NCBI GenBank assembly: GCA_002372465.1
Contig: DFGW01000153.1
Coordinates: 1 to 23,876 of the forward strand
Reading direction: 5' to 3'
Length of the DNA: 23,876 nucleotides
DNA from: Butyrivibrio sp. UBA3740
GTDB lineage: Bacteria > Bacillota > Clostridia > Lachnospirales > Lachnospiraceae
Part shown: positions 17,401 to 23,876 of the stretch, piece by piece
Layout: each line of letters begins with the position of its first letter
How positions within the stretch are numbered: the stretch's first letter is position 1
Position numbers and translations under genes: made by a program
The notes under the pieces: model-generated
What the model was told of the DNA's origin: nothing
What the model saw: only the letters and a program-made list of their open reading frames with translations
Databases searched by the model: none

Positions 17401-20400
17401 AATGAATATGATGAGTTCATGGCTGAGATGGATATCGCACGCTTTACCATGAGCAAGGCTCAGTTTGCGGAAATCTGTGATAAGAAGAAAAAGTACTTCA
17501 AGCTGGTAGATGTATGCGTCGAGAAGGTGGAAAGCGTATCAGATGACCTCAAGGTGCAGCTTGGACTATTCACCTACCTGAAGAAAGATATATTTGAGAC
17601 TTTAAATTCCGAGAAATCTTCGGATGAGCTCCTTTTAGCCATCACAGGGGAAATCGATAAGATTCTTGGAGATAAGGTAGAGGGAAGAAATAAGCTATCA
17701 GCTGAAAACATAAAGAAGATCAATCTTTCCTATATTTCTGACTCCGGCTCACTTATGCAGGGCTTTTCAAGTGGTGATGTTACGGCAGAGGAGAAGCTGT
17801 ATTCTTCAACCAAGTTCACAAGAGCTGACGTTGAAAAAGAGATTTCTCTTTCCGGAAATAAGGACATTATAAATCAGTACAACTCTCTTACTGTGGATGA
17901 GCAGAAGGTATTTGCGATTGCTCTTACCTTCCCTGATATCGGACTTACCGATTCAGAAAATCTCACATCAAATGTGGCTCTTAGGGATGAGAAGAAAGAC
18001 TATGAGCAGGAGCTTGTACTTCAGGAAGAACTGGCAAATTATATCTATGATCAGGACTTTGCGCCTAAGATTGACTACAACGTTGTAATGAGAAGACTTC
18101 TTAAGACTGACAGAAAGACAGGACTTAAGAGAGTCAGCAAGACAATGTTTGACAAGGCAATGAAGTATACTCAGTTCTGCATTCAGAAGAAGTTTGAGAT
18201 GATTCCTAAGGATTATGATAAGCTCTCAGATGGCCTTATGACCGGAGATCTTGGAAGAATTCTTGCAGGAAAGTCTGCTGACTGCGTTACTGTTAAGCAG
18301 ATAACAGAAAGCGGCGAGTATAAGGGTGCTGATGCCTTCAGGACAACCTTTACAAAGTTTGCTGATTCAGAGATCAAGGAAGATGGTTCAGTTGAAAAAA
18401 TCGTCAAGAGATTTGCCAAGTACAGTAATGTTCAGATCAATATGCTTATCCATATTCTTCAGGACAGAACCTGCATTGACTACACCACAAGTGATAGTAA
18501 GAAGAATGCATTGTTACTTGGCGGAGTAAGCTTTGTCAATGAAGAAAGAAGGCAGCAGATCAAAACAAGCTTTACCCGTTCCAACGGAATGGATGAAGAG
18601 TTTATTGCCAAGCTGAACAGATCAGTTGACAATGAAATGTTTGAAAAGGCTGCAGAAACACTCTTTAGCTACCAGCTCAGGGATGATGTGGACTTTAGAA
18701 ATAAGGACCTTACCTCTAAAGATTTTGCCAAGAATGCTCTTGAAAGAAAAACCAGGATTGACTGGAAGATGCTTGAAAGAGCTATGGATTTTGTAGATGA
18801 GATTGCAAATGAAAATTTGAAGATTCAGGTTTGCAGGCAGACAGTTGAGCACACCACAGATCCTTCTTCACCTAATGTGAAGGCAAGAGCCCTTGGCAAG
18901 GAAATCGATGAAAGATTTAAGGAAAAAGACCTCAACTATGAGGATTACTTCAATGATGTTATAGCAAGAGAAGCCAAGAAGGATCCGGAAGTTGCAATGC
19001 CACTTATTTCTGCTTACTCAGGTCTTTCAACCAATGAAAAGATGCTGTTTGTTCATGCGCTTAAGCATAGAGATATACTTGATATATCAACAGATAACAC
19101 CTTTACAACAGCCATTGGAATGAATGAGAACCAGTATGTAAACGAGAAGGGCAGAAATGAACTGGCTGACTACTACGTCGATCATCTTTCAGTGCCTGGT
19201 GCCAAGAATATTCTTGCAACAACCCAATATGATCTCAGGGATGCAATGAAGAGTCTTATTTCAACTCAGATTTCTGATGCCAGAAGCGTTGAGAATAAGA
19301 AGAGTTATGCAGACCTTATGGAAGGCAAGAAAATCTTTAACTGGGTATATGTGGGCGGCAGAAAGACAGGAATTGACTGGAATCTGTTTGGTAATGCCCT
19401 TAAGTTTGTAAAGAGAACCGAGCAGGAAAGAAAGCTCTACATGGGTAACGCCGAAGCTTACAGAAGTGCAGGTCAGATAAATAAGTACGGCAGATTTATG
19501 TATAACTACAACTACTTAAGAAAGAATCTTTACCGCTCAGGCTACAGACTTACCAGATTTATGGGAAGAAGGGTAAGGGCTGAAATTGAGGCTGCTATTC
19601 CCGGATATGGCGTAGGACAGAGGATAATGATGATGTGCCTTAGCCCTAAGTACAGAAATAAGATGCTTAGCTCCGGCTTTGTAAAGCCCGGTGAAAGCAA
19701 AAATGCTACAACCGAATACCTTGGATATGCAGGCATGGGCGGAACTGCTGCATCAGCTCTTTCTATGGTAAATGCAGCATCCATGGTTGGAATGAAGGTA
19801 TTTGGAGAGGGACTTACCCAGATATCCAATGCACTTTCAGGTCTTTATAATGTGGGAACAGATATCAGCAGAATAAAGAACGCAGACAAGCCACTTGAGA
19901 ATGAAGAAGAGCTTAAGAAACAGGGAGACGAGAAGGCCGAAGCAGCTGAAAAGTATCAGACAAAGGCTCAGCAGGATATCGTCAAGGATAATAAGCTTAA
20001 TAACGAGTTTATTCTTAATGAGGTTGCCGGCGCGACAGTAACGGCTGCTAACAAAGCTGATATCATGGAAACCATGACAACCTGCATCAATGTACTTTCA
20101 GGTAGCAGCTTTGGTATATCCTGCGTTGTAAGCTATTTTGCAAAGGGTATTCAGGCAGCTATTCAGGAAACCCTTCACACAGCACGCTTTATCATGAGCG
20201 TATGCTCTGATAAGAAGATGATGGATAAGTACTTCTCAGAAGCTGGTCCCTTCGGCAAAGAGATAGCAGATCTTAAGGGAGAGAACATCAAGAAGATCAT
20301 TGATGACCAGCAGTTCAGGGATATCCATGGAAGCAGCGAATTTATGCAGGAGGCAGCGCTTAAGGAAAGTGATGCCGATGGACTTAAGGCCATGAGCAAT

Positions 20401-20640
20401 TCTGAAATCTTCAGAAAAGCCTATGGTTTCAAGGACTTCAGTGAACAGGCTTCCTATGTTGGATGGAACATTGTTCAGACACTTCTTTTCTGCGCAAGTC
20501 CGTTCTCAACCCGTCCTGAACAGTTTATGAGAGCTTCACTTCTGCTTTCAGCAATTGGCTGTAAGGATGTAATTGGCAAACAGGACGATGCCAGCGCCCA
20601 GAAAGTATATGACAAGCTTATGGGCAAGGATATAAGATAA
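11407..20640 (+). CDS. Giant 3077-aa protein of unknown function with helical repeats and C-terminal hydrophobic region
   Basis: I recognise no family. AGGAGG 6 nt before the ATG fixes the start. There is no signal peptide; the N-terminal 50 residues are Lys/Asn-rich. Residues 1-1900 are charged and mostly helical, with coiled-coil-like stretches (about 110-160, 225-260, 520-560). From about 1940 to 2670 a degenerate ~200-residue unit appears about four times. It opens with L-[ST]-x-[ND]-E-x-x-x-F-x-x-A-L and closes, in the last three copies, with K-T-x-[IL]-x-W/R-x-x-[FL]-x-x-A-[LM]-x-[FY] (see repeat entry). A basic Arg/Tyr-rich stretch (about 2690-2735) leads to Gly/Ala-rich hydrophobic segments near 2772-2805 and 2888-2920 and a shorter one near 3018-3050. 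Cysteines are few, and no Rhs, RTX, DUF4157, protease or nuclease motif was seen. Hydrophobic C-terminal hairpins could insert in membranes, but this is speculation. A strong terminator follows. Confidence 0.85.
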   Translation: MSINKTDLKNKNLKKNDLNKTQNILEQKKNVISNDIIDKNVALNKENLINKQENKQYLRNEDIEVLGALQDLDLSNEKIDTFENLPFKRLEREQRILDHMPAHLKGCKNRSARNKWKRIHKKRVKNAKDLLELHKKNLADYEKTRLQIKKDLEEDSIAIARSYIYNNAGEKKLHVSKNGKGDKVTVEEIGEAKDTADYLEYENKNLSGRSIGNLSVKAEEIFKEVDTLLKNYVIDEDQTAEKLKEQRDAEQKKRSKKGGKLADEEIVQDRNKIEQEIFARPDEVVIEDGQVKTDKNTELDKKMYNIQTRKEAFLLPELSALFKKVLKDAQNPFTRVKEIEKTEIVDGEEVKTKGHIEEDLSKERYKELEDEAKKLLEYAKKMGAAIPEELYYLIDIAEEENALYMGYKDKFKPEKNGTEAYALLLSASSKLFFNALNVFAGYAVTQDDKKLFFSDDRELRAQNYDVFNFELMKSVINIRDGASAVASRIRKNRLAIHNMTVPKDVVQEKINKENEQIARNAQPTGIDEEERKRKLEEDKLKEIHAEWEKLIKEDIRGIQEVDDKDMKKKKWILPEYADKILEIMKNNPECNGLTGEPLKRYLIGINDHLVHNLLQLNDELPKSSIGEEFCFVPKMRDDFIQKVKTEKFGMLLRSDFNFRDLLRNNSQLADLFDDPKYVAIKNRQREIMKVLNKELGIEYFTGSRQLASLWANEQILSLLTDEPLDKEAQFKEAEDKVKADLKTEADKADKGILKFKALKLINKSDKYGVSDENFKNSLEKIQATVHDNIAVINRKIGLMGICDTAKDVLMRTVLKKLGGEYLLGYSIISQDIVEYVCDNMMSYDGEAAEIQRTWDRKFARTKVPKRLSAKAERVVASKLNAKGKRDKYYLKPKGFKVGKEEENKWEETNKKANKCITALTKLYNNNIKNFLVTLVNAEDTKTAIPDNAKLFVNGKIKLTKRQWDLLEDYFENEWLDAFEKVYSDGKYNKGDVEKKMPDIKAKMLKAIENQLIINQDKLKKAEKNGEDVTNFKDSLITREEFSDGLKNNKVIETRKTVVEDDIQKQIFEDQTLAGIFRKKEEREMFMEVLKDILGNKNSPLHAKFDYLDGIENITQLGELSLISYSQFFADLKSLLLVVNEEENKETGKKEKTNRLLLDKWRLSSMGGSDIYGIKKKLLKDLLNGEVTNDNYAAKLKTYQDEAKQREGYNKMRIDAYLATDMDLNDTYLKFNYLEVVGKSVNQVKRIRKINLARDFWKNIQKSDENLDKNGKHYQREDKLLELFNRFLDSLEDLKPSDKRKKIQEFGLFFQNLKITTTGNGNDLKYSISSAKELEKAKKYFNVTSINQSDLEAFFNAQLLFKNVSMKEGVAEKDRLNLGDCIGEIFMFGCGQQYFGAGGKGEKTFLNSNDDQYYADIAKTGRDIITKWQNVKKTLDMCKLEHSQMVTVMSRLKPVIAGVELSLEKDAMADNLKRYGVEGLNELNAKLMEIYFPGENTEANLKKSKEFGQIYIKRRDFIDNYGETDKIKGKFRVIRDYLFKDQEVWEKIITLSDEEFINYVEELNRKYSPLLDVLKNDDYRGSGPINEQYIMSNWENFKSRENWTQEQWKKDVANFYNGFMQETKGKKTGVQKTLDSVTKKMVKAKMDPNEKGSTLLMKLSYILSADPESFNLLYDDKLMFEAIKKLDNQYKKNMEYVKDTFVTIQKKIQTNEEYVSNKEDDALYKECARIYNTGDMVSQQKEMEDSAAVLRKLAAKREPSENDKMYAEYSLFMQIIMPYAFSAKEDVFRQTFLDKLKEFQSWQTHERNTNIYSDRNVLDTKDDIRLSIEIRKNEGKSLERVYNKDYEEYREKKALLGSVGLVAYNANPRFDAKDIKKLRKYIDENLEDTYKDTDQEFIKGLLVEKALSLTKVKEEDLKGHLVAEMERLVTLYTALQKEAKGLSENDIKKAVVFAFAQNATRIKLPLDGSHEGDIKEILDELSERDKLIKIDRPASKLAQNEYDEFMAEMDIARFTMSKAQFAEICDKKKKYFKLVDVCVEKVESVSDDLKVQLGLFTYLKKDIFETLNSEKSSDELLLAITGEIDKILGDKVEGRNKLSAENIKKINLSYISDSGSLMQGFSSGDVTAEEKLYSSTKFTRADVEKEISLSGNKDIINQYNSLTVDEQKVFAIALTFPDIGLTDSENLTSNVALRDEKKDYEQELVLQEELANYIYDQDFAPKIDYNVVMRRLLKTDRKTGLKRVSKTMFDKAMKYTQFCIQKKFEMIPKDYDKLSDGLMTGDLGRILAGKSADCVTVKQITESGEYKGADAFRTTFTKFADSEIKEDGSVEKIVKRFAKYSNVQINMLIHILQDRTCIDYTTSDSKKNALLLGGVSFVNEERRQQIKTSFTRSNGMDEEFIAKLNRSVDNEMFEKAAETLFSYQLRDDVDFRNKDLTSKDFAKNALERKTRIDWKMLERAMDFVDEIANENLKIQVCRQTVEHTTDPSSPNVKARALGKEIDERFKEKDLNYEDYFNDVIAREAKKDPEVAMPLISAYSGLSTNEKMLFVHALKHRDILDISTDNTFTTAIGMNENQYVNEKGRNELADYYVDHLSVPGAKNILATTQYDLRDAMKSLISTQISDARSVENKKSYADLMEGKKIFNWVYVGGRKTGIDWNLFGNALKFVKRTEQERKLYMGNAEAYRSAGQINKYGRFMYNYNYLRKNLYRSGYRLTRFMGRRVRAEIEAAIPGYGVGQRIMMMCLSPKYRNKMLSSGFVKPGESKNATTEYLGYAGMGGTAASALSMVNAASMVGMKVFGEGLTQISNALSGLYNVGTDISRIKNADKPLENEEELKKQGDEKAEAAEKYQTKAQQDIVKDNKLNNEFILNEVAGATVTAANKADIMETMTTCINVLSGSSFGISCVVSYFAKGIQAAIQETLHTARFIMSVCSDKKMMDKYFSEAGPFGKEIADLKGENIKKIIDDQQFRDIHGSSEFMQEAALKESDADGLKAMSNSEIFRKAYGFKDFSEQASYVGWNIVQTLLFCASPFSTRPEQFMRASLLLSAIGCKDVIGKQDDASAQKVYDKLMGKDIR
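17227..19420 (+). repeat. Four degenerate ~200-residue protein repeats in the 3077-aa protein
   Basis: Starts of the four units are near residues 1941 (LSENDIKKAVVFAFA), 2161 (LTVDEQKVFAIALTF), 2342 (VQINMLIHILQDR) and 2540 (LSTNEKMLFVHALKHRD), spaced 220, 181 and 198 residues. The last three end in related motifs: KTGLKRVSKTMFDKAMKY (about 2238), KTRIDWKMLERAMDFVD (about 2448) and KTGIDWNLFGNALKFVK (about 2653). DNA identity between copies is low, so the duplications are old. Found by eye; the first copy is least certain. Confidence 0.6.
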
Positions 20641-20651
20641 TTTTTAAGATA

Positions 20652-20686
20652 CGCCACTGAGGCTTCATGCCTTGGTGGTGTTTTTT
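20652..20686 (+). terminator. Intrinsic terminator of the giant-gene block
   Basis: A 12-bp stem (20652-20663 with 20669-20680, three G-T pairs) has a TTCAT loop and is followed directly by TTTTTT. It lies 12 nt after the stop of the 3077-codon gene. Confidence 0.88.
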
Positions 20687-20769
20687 GTATGACAGGGTGA
20701 ATCTTTGCAGGGAATATGCCGATAAAGTATATCGAATTAGAAAGTGGTAGATTAACAACGCTAAACCGA

Positions 20770-20798
20770 TTGATAAAATTATAAAAAAATTATAAAAT
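20770..20798 (+). promoter_or_regulatory. Promoter of the GGDEF-EAL gene
   Basis: TTGATA (20770-20775) and TAAAAT (20793-20798) are 17 nt apart. The predicted start of transcription falls on or next to the ATG at 20805, which has no ribosome site, so the mRNA may be leaderless. The surrounding A/T tract allows other -10 placements. Confidence 0.5.
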
Positions 20799-20804
20799 AA
20801 TAGT

Positions 20805-22466
20805 ATGACACTGGACCGTAGCTTTGAGAATTTTATACAGATTTTGTCTGAAGAAGAAGTAACTCCCGAGATCTCCCCAAGTGCATTGGCGGATCTATCG
20901 AAGGAGTTTTCTTTGCGTTCAATAGTTTCTGTGGTTTCCTTCAGACCTGAGTCCGACAAGGCAGGTGAACCGGAGACAGTCATTCCGCTCTTTGGACCGG
21001 TGCCTGAGAATGAGGCTCCTGACTATATGTTCAAGAGCAACATGTCCGGAGAAAGGGTCATAATTTACAAAGTCTACTTATCCGGTGGCAGGAAGTGGAA
21101 CGACGAGGAATATAAGTATTTCTCCCTTATCATGGATGTGCTTTCCTTCCATATGGAGAGATTTCTTTTGGTAAACGTTGTGAAGAACAGCGCCCTTACC
21201 CAGTTCCTTACAGGTCTTCCAAACTCAGGCGGATATCTGCAGTTTGTGGGCTCCAAGTTCGGAAGCGGAGAGATCATGAAATATGATGCCTTCTACTTCA
21301 ATCTTAAGAGCTACGGCCTTATCAGCAGGCGCTTTGGCATTCAGGAAGGCGATGAGATCATGAAGCGCTATGCCAGGAAGCTTCGGGAGTTCTGCGAGGA
21401 GGATGAGATCGTATCCCACTTTGGAGGCGACAACTTCGCTGCCCTCATTAAGAAGGAGAGAACCAAGCAGTTCCTTAAATACATAGCTGCGATCCCTGTT
21501 CGCGGAATGAAGAAGGATAAAGAGGAAGAGGTTACTATTTCAGCTGTAACCGGTGTCTATGCCATTGATGAATCCATGAGCAGCCCGGGACAGGCTATTT
21601 CCAGAGCTGTTATGGCATGTAACTACGCCAAGAACGTTGCCAACAAGCCTTACGTATATGTCAATAAGGCCATGAGCACCAGGATCTACCGCCAGAAGCA
21701 GATCGAGGACAGATACGAGGATGCTCTTGCCAACGACGAGTTCAGGATCTACCTGCAGCCAAAGGTTGATACTGAGAGCGGAAGGATTGTGGGAGCAGAG
21801 TCTTTGGCAAGATGGTTCTGCAACGGACTGGTTCTTTACCCCACAGAGTTTGTTCCTATCCTGGAGCAGGAGGGGATGGTTGCTTCCCTTGACCTGTACG
21901 TACTCAAAAAGACCTGTGAGTTCATCAGGGAGTGGATCGATGCAGGCATACAGCCCGTTCCCGTATCCGTTAATTTCTCCAGGCGTGACCTTAATTACAA
22001 GAACCTGGCAAAAGAGATAACGGACATTATCGACAGCTATAATATAGGCAGACAGTACATCCAGATAGAGGTCACCGAGACGGCCAGCGAGGATGAGAGA
22101 CTCCAGATGACAAGCTTTCTTTCAAAGCTCAAGGATGAGAAGATATCCACAGCCATCGATGATTTTGGAACAGGCTATTCATCACTGTCTACTCTGAGGG
22201 ACTTCCCGGTATCTGTTATCAAGATCGACAGGTCTTTTATCAATAACGAAGAACTGAACAGATCCGACGAGATAGTGCTTAAGAATATAATTACCATGGC
22301 GACCGAGCTCGGAATCTCTGTTGTTACGGAAGGGGTAGAAAGACCTGACCAGACAGAGCTTTTAAAGACGGTGGGATGTCACGTGGTACAGGGCTTTTTA
22401 TATGACAATCCAATGCCTAAGGCTGACTTTGAAAAGAGGCTTATAAAGGGCGTATATGATGACTAA
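20805..22466 (+). CDS. GGDEF (degenerate)-EAL c-di-GMP protein, probable phosphodiesterase
   Basis: The 553-aa cytosolic protein has an N-terminal GAF-like region (about 1-125) ending in a long helix, a GGDEF domain (about 130-290) and an EAL domain (about 305-550). The GGDEF signature is G207-G-D-N-F211, and the inhibitory RxxD site is C-E-E-D, so cyclase activity is doubtful; such domains often bind GTP or act as regulators. The EAL domain keeps the catalytic set: E332 (motif E-S-L-A-R rather than E-A-L-x-R), N390, E422 in ExTE, D452-D453 in DDFGTGYSS, K473, E509 in EGVE and Q529. It should therefore hydrolyse c-di-GMP to pGpG. The ATG at 20805 lacks a ribosome site. An in-frame TTG at 20913 has AAGGAG 6 nt before it and is an alternative start giving 517 aa, but the extra residues look like real protein. 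The gene is monocistronic, with its own promoter and terminator. Confidence 0.92.
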   Translation: MTLDRSFENFIQILSEEEVTPEISPSALADLSKEFSLRSIVSVVSFRPESDKAGEPETVIPLFGPVPENEAPDYMFKSNMSGERVIIYKVYLSGGRKWNDEEYKYFSLIMDVLSFHMERFLLVNVVKNSALTQFLTGLPNSGGYLQFVGSKFGSGEIMKYDAFYFNLKSYGLISRRFGIQEGDEIMKRYARKLREFCEEDEIVSHFGGDNFAALIKKERTKQFLKYIAAIPVRGMKKDKEEEVTISAVTGVYAIDESMSSPGQAISRAVMACNYAKNVANKPYVYVNKAMSTRIYRQKQIEDRYEDALANDEFRIYLQPKVDTESGRIVGAESLARWFCNGLVLYPTEFVPILEQEGMVASLDLYVLKKTCEFIREWIDAGIQPVPVSVNFSRRDLNYKNLAKEITDIIDSYNIGRQYIQIEVTETASEDERLQMTSFLSKLKDEKISTAIDDFGTGYSSLSTLRDFPVSVIKIDRSFINNEELNRSDEIVLKNIITMATELGISVVTEGVERPDQTELLKTVGCHVVQGFLYDNPMPKADFEKRLIKGVYDD

Positions 22467-22468
22467 AG

Positions 22469-22504
22469 CGCTGACTGAATAGACGCTTATTCGGTCAGCG
22501 TTTT
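22469..22504 (+). terminator. Intrinsic terminator of the GGDEF-EAL gene
   Basis: A 12-bp stem (22469-22480 with 22489-22500, one G-T pair) has an 8-nt loop and is followed by TTTTGCGTTTT. It begins 3 nt after the stop. Confidence 0.9.
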
Positions 22505-22520
22505 GCGTTTTATTTAATGG

Positions 22521-22549
22521 TTGACATTTTGTTAACGACCTCGTATATT
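22521..22549 (+). promoter_or_regulatory. Consensus vegetative promoter of the peptide-binding protein gene
   Basis: TTGACA (22521-22526) and TATATT (22544-22549) are separated by exactly 17 nt. The transcript should start near 22556, giving a leader of about 49 nt ending in GAGGAGG (22590-22596). Confidence 0.88.
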
Positions 22550-22604
22550 GATTGATGGTAAGGGCTCTTAAGCTCTACAACTAAATATCGAGGAGGATTT
22601 TAAC

Positions 22605-23876
22605 ATGATTAAAAAAGGAACAGGCAGGAGATCTGTCTCAGCTCTCTTGATGATCGTGTTAACGACGCTGACTATTGCATTGAGCGGATGCTCAAGCGAC
22701 AAGACAGGAGATGATTCTTCTACTCTTACTGTAGGAATACCTCAGGATATCGACAGTCTTGACCCTCATTATGCTACAGGGGCAGGAACGAAAGAGGTAC
22801 TGTTTAACGTGTTCGAAGGACTCGTTAAACCGGACAAAGATGGTAATCTTAATCCTGCTGTAGCCAGCGAGTACACGGTCTCAGATGACAACAAGGTTTA
22901 TACCTTCACACTCAGGGACGGAATTAAGTTCCACGATGGGAAAGCTGTTACTGCAGAGGATATCCAATATTCTATTGACCGTAACCGCGGCGCTGACGGA
23001 AGTGAACCACTTATCTCAGCATTTTCCAACATCGAAAGCGTAAATATTGTTGATGACAGCCACGTGGAGATTGTGCTTACAGAACCTGATTCTGACTTTA
23101 TCACACAGCTCACAGTTGCTATTATCCCTAAGGATAACGCCACTCCAGAGGTAACACCTATCGGAACCGGCCCATACAAGTATGTTTCCAGCTCACCTCA
23201 GGAGAACTTCATTGTTACAAGATTTGATGATTACTGGGGAGAAAAGGCATACATCAAGGATGTGACCTTCAAGGTTGAGGCCAATGCAGATGCTATCGTA
23301 ATGGACCTTAACGGCGGTTCCATCGATATGTTCCCAAGAATTACTTCCAATCAGGTAGCACAGCTCTCTGAGGACTTTGAGGTCTACCGGGGAACCATGA
23401 ATCTGGTACAGGCTCTTTACATCAACAATGCCGAGAAGCCTTTTGATGATGTGAGAGTACGTCAGGCCCTTTGCTATGCTCTTGACAGACAGGAGGTCAT
23501 GGACTACGTTTCAGACGGCGACGGAACAGCCATCGGAAGCGCCATGTTCCCTTCATATTCCAAGTACTTCATGCCTGAGCTCAATGACACCTATCCACAT
23601 GATGTTGATAAGGCAAAAGAACTTCTGGCAGAGGCAGGATATCCCGATGGATTCGAGTTCACAATAACCGTTCCATCCAACTATACACAGCATGTTGACA
23701 CAGCACAGGTCCTTTCTGAGCAGTTTAAGGCAATCGGTGTTACAGCCAAGATCCAGGAGGTTGAGTGGAACACATGGCTTTCTGATGTTTACTCAGACAG
23801 AAAGTACCAGAGTACTGTTATCGGTGTTGATGCTTCAACACTTTCAGCCTCATCACTTCTTGCAAGATATGTATCA
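22605..23876 (+). CDS. Family 5 oligopeptide ABC transporter substrate-binding lipoprotein, 3' end outside window
   Basis: The first 424 codons are present and the frame is open to the right edge. A basic N-terminus (KK, RR), a hydrophobic stretch (about 13-26) and the lipobox L26-S-G-C29 mark a lipoprotein secreted by Sec and anchored on the outer face of the membrane at Cys29. The mature part matches the SBP_bac_5 (OppA/DppA-like) family: VGIPQDIDSLDPHYATG, then NVFEGLV, then YTFTLRDGIKFHDGKAVTAEDI, TGPYKYV and VRQALCYALDRQEV. It captures peptides, or less often nickel or sugars, for an ABC importer; permease and ATPase genes probably follow downstream. GAGGAGG 8 nt upstream supports the start. 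The ligand cannot be told from sequence. Confidence 0.93.
   Translation, partial: MIKKGTGRRSVSALLMIVLTTLTIALSGCSSDKTGDDSSTLTVGIPQDIDSLDPHYATGAGTKEVLFNVFEGLVKPDKDGNLNPAVASEYTVSDDNKVYTFTLRDGIKFHDGKAVTAEDIQYSIDRNRGADGSEPLISAFSNIESVNIVDDSHVEIVLTEPDSDFITQLTVAIIPKDNATPEVTPIGTGPYKYVSSSPQENFIVTRFDDYWGEKAYIKDVTFKVEANADAIVMDLNGGSIDMFPRITSNQVAQLSEDFEVYRGTMNLVQALYINNAEKPFDDVRVRQALCYALDRQEVMDYVSDGDGTAIGSAMFPSYSKYFMPELNDTYPHDVDKAKELLAEAGYPDGFEFTITVPSNYTQHVDTAQVLSEQFKAIGVTAKIQEVEWNTWLSDVYSDRKYQSTVIGVDASTLSASSLLARYVS

Noticed and set aside
11407..20640. Rhs, RTX, polyketide or peptide synthetase, or adhesin identity for the giant gene
   Set aside because: No YD repeats, no Gly/Asp nonapeptides, no carrier-protein or adenylation motifs, no signal peptide and no LPxTG or other surface anchor.
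1..23876. tRNA, rRNA, CRISPR arrays, insertion sequences and attachment sites
   Set aside because: No cloverleaf-like sequence, regularly spaced direct repeats, transposase or integrase gene, or long terminal inverted repeats were seen by eye on either strand.

Overview
The window looks like chromosomal DNA of a low-G+C anaerobic Firmicute. Butyrivibrio or a related rumen or gut Lachnospiraceae is the best guess. The basis is the Lys/Glu/Asp/Asn-rich proteins, AGA/AGG arginine codons, strong AGGAGG ribosome sites, a c-di-GMP protein of Lachnospiraceae style and an oligopeptide-binding lipoprotein. This is a guess from style; no rRNA or other taxonomic marker is present.

Layout. Positions 1-2569: the 3' part of a gene whose product ends in an ADP-ribosyltransferase-like domain, then a small cysteine-rich protein and a DUF308/HdeD-type membrane protein, all on the plus strand. 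Positions 2587-3263: a minus-strand BrnT/BrnA toxin-antitoxin pair with its own promoter, a candidate operator and a terminator. Positions 3264-3627: a mostly non-coding spacer with a possible 50-codon TTG-start ORF and a hairpin. Positions 3628-20640: an accessory block of two giant genes (1780 and 3077 codons) separated by three GNAT acetyltransferase-like genes. The 1780-aa protein carries an intact-looking ABC1/UbiB/AarF atypical kinase domain in its middle. The 3077-aa protein has no family I recognise, but has degenerate ~200-residue helical repeats and hydrophobic segments near its C-terminus. A strong terminator ends the block at 20652-20686. Positions 20770-22504: a single gene for a GGDEF(degenerate)-EAL c-di-GMP protein with its own promoter and terminator. 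Positions 22521-23876: a consensus promoter and the 5' part of a family 5 peptide-binding lipoprotein that runs off the window.

How the parts may work together. The most unusual part is the giant-gene block: giant protein with ABC1 kinase - GNAT - tandem GNAT - tandem GNAT - giant repeat protein, tightly spaced and in places overlapping, beside an ADP-ribosyltransferase protein. I know of no described system with this composition. One inference is a locus for large effectors with dedicated modifying enzymes (acetyltransferase, kinase, ADP-ribosyltransferase). No secretion signal or secretion apparatus is visible here, so an intracellular role is equally open. The last two genes look like ordinary chromosomal genes; their base and codon use is visibly more G+C-rich than the block.
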